DNA of 5,660 bases from Planctomycetota bacterium (lineage in GTDB: Bacteria; Planctomycetota; UBA1135; GCA-002686595): NCBI GenBank assembly GCA_011524785.1, contig WTJQ01000049.1, positions 1 through 5,660 on the forward strand, written 5' to 3'. The notes beneath the pieces were generated by a model that was given only the letters and a program-made list of their open reading frames with translations, made no database searches and had not been told where the DNA came from. Positions 4,336 through 5,660 of this stretch are shown here, in pieces (within the stretch, counting starts at the first letter, position 1; every line of letters begins with the position of its first letter). The translations under genes were made by a program, and so were the position numbers.

Positions 4336-5660
4336 ATGTTCATCGGGCGCACCCACGAACTGGAGGTCCTCGAGGAGCTGGCGGCCAGCGGTCGACCCGA
4401 GCTCTTCGTGCTCTACGGCCGTCGTCGAGTCGGCAAGACCGAGCTGCTCCAGCGCTTCTGCGAGGGCCGCCGGGCCGTCTACTTCCTGGCGGCTCAGGTG
4501 CGGGAGCGCGACAACCTCAAGGCCTTCCGCGACAGCCTGCGGGAGGCCCTCGACGACCCGCTCCTCGAGGGCATCGAGTTCCCGGACTGGCCGACGGCCC
4601 TGACCTATGCCGCGGACCGCGCGGGCGACGAGCGCCTGGTCATCGTCCTCGACGAGTTCCCCTACCTCTGCGAGAGCAGCAAGGGCCTGCCCAGCCAGCT
4701 GCAGCGCTTCTGGGACACGCGCGGCAAGCGCAGCAACCTGATGCTGGTCCTCTGCGGCAGCCAGGTGTCCTTCATGGAGAAGGAGGTCCTCGCGGAGCGC
4801 TCCCCCCTCTTCGGACGACGCACGGGCCAGCGACGGCTCGAGCCCGTGGAGCCGGCCTCCGCGCTCGCCTTCCTCCCGGGCTGGTCCGTCCAGGACGCCG
4901 CGACCGCCTACGGGATCCTCGGCGGCATGCCGGCCTACCTGCAGCGGTTCCGGGACGACCGCGACCTGGCCACCAACCTGCTCGCAGAGGTGCTGCGACC
5001 CGAGGGCTACCTGTTCGACGAGGTCGACTTCCTGCTGCGCAGCGAGCTGACGAGCCCGGCCACCTACGGCTCGATCCTCGGTGCCGTCGCCCGCAACCCC
5101 GGACGGCTCGGCGACATCGCAGGCGACGTGGGCATCGACTCCACCACCGCGAACAAGTACCTCAGCGTCCTGCGCGACATGCGCCTCGTGGAGCGGGAGA
5201 TCCCCGTCACCGATCCCAACCCCCTGCGCTCGCGGCGCGGCGTGTACCGCATCGCCGATCGGTTCGTGGCCTTCCACTTCCGGCACGTGCAGCCCCATCG
5301 CTCGCTCATCCAGGCCGGGCGCGGTGAGCGCGTGCTCGAGGAGTCGGTGCAACCCGACCTCCCGCGCCTGCTCGACGAGGCGCGCGTGGACTTCGTGCTC
5401 GACCACCTCCGCCGCGAGGCCGCCGAGGTGCTGGGCACGGAGGTGACCGAGGTCGGGCGCCACTCCGGGACCTGGGTGCGCGCCGTGGGTCGGACCGCGG
5501 ACGGCGGCTCGGTGGCCGCGATCGTGGTGCCGGACGGCGCTGCGCGAACCAGCACCGCCCCGCTCGAGCGCGAGCTCGCCAACCTGCGCGAGGTCTTCGG
5601 CTCCTGGCCCGAGAAGCTCGTCTACGGCCTCGCGGAGAGCCGCGAGCAGCCGCTGCGCGT
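4336..5660 (+). CDS. Archaeal-type AAA ATPase with winged helix and DUF234-like C-terminus, 3' partial
   Basis: The frame stays open from ATG 4336 to the window end, giving 441 residues; family members are usually about 450-480, so only a short end is missing. It starts with the family signature MFIGRTHELEVLEEL. Walker A is GRRRVGKT (28-35), Walker B is LVIVLDEFPYL (101-111), and the sensor region reads LMLVLCGSQVSFME (135-148) followed by SPLFGRRTGQ (156-165), whose arginines could act as finger residues. A GGMPAYL motif follows the ATPase core, then a winged-helix segment (about 240-310) with KYLSVLRDMRLVERE and RRGVYRIADRFVAFHFRHV. The C-terminal part aligns in position with DUF234, but where relatives have GRWW...EID this protein has E372-V-G-R-H-S-G-T-W-V-R-A, so the acidic residues are missing. 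These ATPases are widespread in archaea and patchy in bacteria, and their function is largely unknown. Codon composition matches the neighbours, so any transfer is not recent. Regulation probably acts at the dyad at 4290-4313. Confidence 0.92.
   Translation, partial: MFIGRTHELEVLEELAASGRPELFVLYGRRRVGKTELLQRFCEGRRAVYFLAAQVRERDNLKAFRDSLREALDDPLLEGIEFPDWPTALTYAADRAGDERLVIVLDEFPYLCESSKGLPSQLQRFWDTRGKRSNLMLVLCGSQVSFMEKEVLAERSPLFGRRTGQRRLEPVEPASALAFLPGWSVQDAATAYGILGGMPAYLQRFRDDRDLATNLLAEVLRPEGYLFDEVDFLLRSELTSPATYGSILGAVARNPGRLGDIAGDVGIDSTTANKYLSVLRDMRLVEREIPVTDPNPLRSRRGVYRIADRFVAFHFRHVQPHRSLIQAGRGERVLEESVQPDLPRLLDEARVDFVLDHLRREAAEVLGTEVTEVGRHSGTWVRAVGRTADGGSVAAIVVPDGAARTSTAPLERELANLREVFGSWPEKLVYGLAESREQPLR

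Noticed and set aside
4113..4352. Antisense 79-codon reading frame across the AT-rich gap
   Set aside because: No recognisable motif, its start lies inside the ATPase coding region, and there is no -10-like motif or Shine-Dalgarno evidence specific to it. It exists mainly because the gap lacks stops in that frame.
4267..5463. Long antisense reading frame (398 codons) opposite the ATPase gene
   Set aside because: High-GC shadow: the + strand has full AAA ATPase motifs (Walker A/B, GSQ sensor), while the antisense product is low-complexity without domain features.

Overview
This is a high-GC bacterial window (roughly 70% G+C in the genes) with every convincing gene on the + strand. No ribosomal, tRNA, phage, IS or CRISPR sequence is visible. 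Shine-Dalgarno sites are absent before all five visible starts. The starts instead carry a -10-like hexamer (TACGCT, TAGGCT, CATCCT and similar) 4-7 nt before the ATG, which suggests leaderless transcripts. Together with the periplasmic leader of the MscS protein and a selenoprotein gene, this fits a GC-rich Gram-negative-type lineage such as Planctomycetota or Myxococcota. The phylum is inference and cannot be settled from this sequence.

Layout. 1-558: YigZ/IMPACT-family protein, 5' end outside the window. 629-1123: SlyD-type FKBP peptidyl-prolyl isomerase with a short His-rich tail, followed by a strong hairpin terminator (1151-1190). 1280-1831: the main discovery, a thioredoxin-fold peroxiredoxin-like gene whose catalytic motif is U-T-F-C, with an in-frame TGA at 1406-1408 at the redox-active Cys position. 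A compact SECIS-like hairpin (1414-1435) lies directly downstream. Conventional gene calling would stop at the TGA and report only a headless 134-residue fragment from 1427. 1908-2969: membrane protein with a long periplasmic coiled coil, four predicted TM helices and an eight-cysteine double zinc ribbon. 2980-4116: MscS-family mechanosensitive channel with signal peptide and a 24-bp tandem repeat in its N-terminal tail, starting 10 nt after the previous gene. 4117-4335: lower-GC gap (about 56% by hand count) with an imperfect direct repeat at its two ends and a dyad at the promoter of the next gene. 4336-5660: archaeal-type AAA ATPase with winged helix and DUF234-like C-terminus, cut by the window edge.

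The genes do not form one pathway. YigZ, SlyD and the selenoprotein look like independent housekeeping or stress units. The coiled-coil/zinc-ribbon protein and the MscS channel are the one pair whose spacing and membrane topology suggest a joint role. The ATPase is probably a separately controlled accessory gene.
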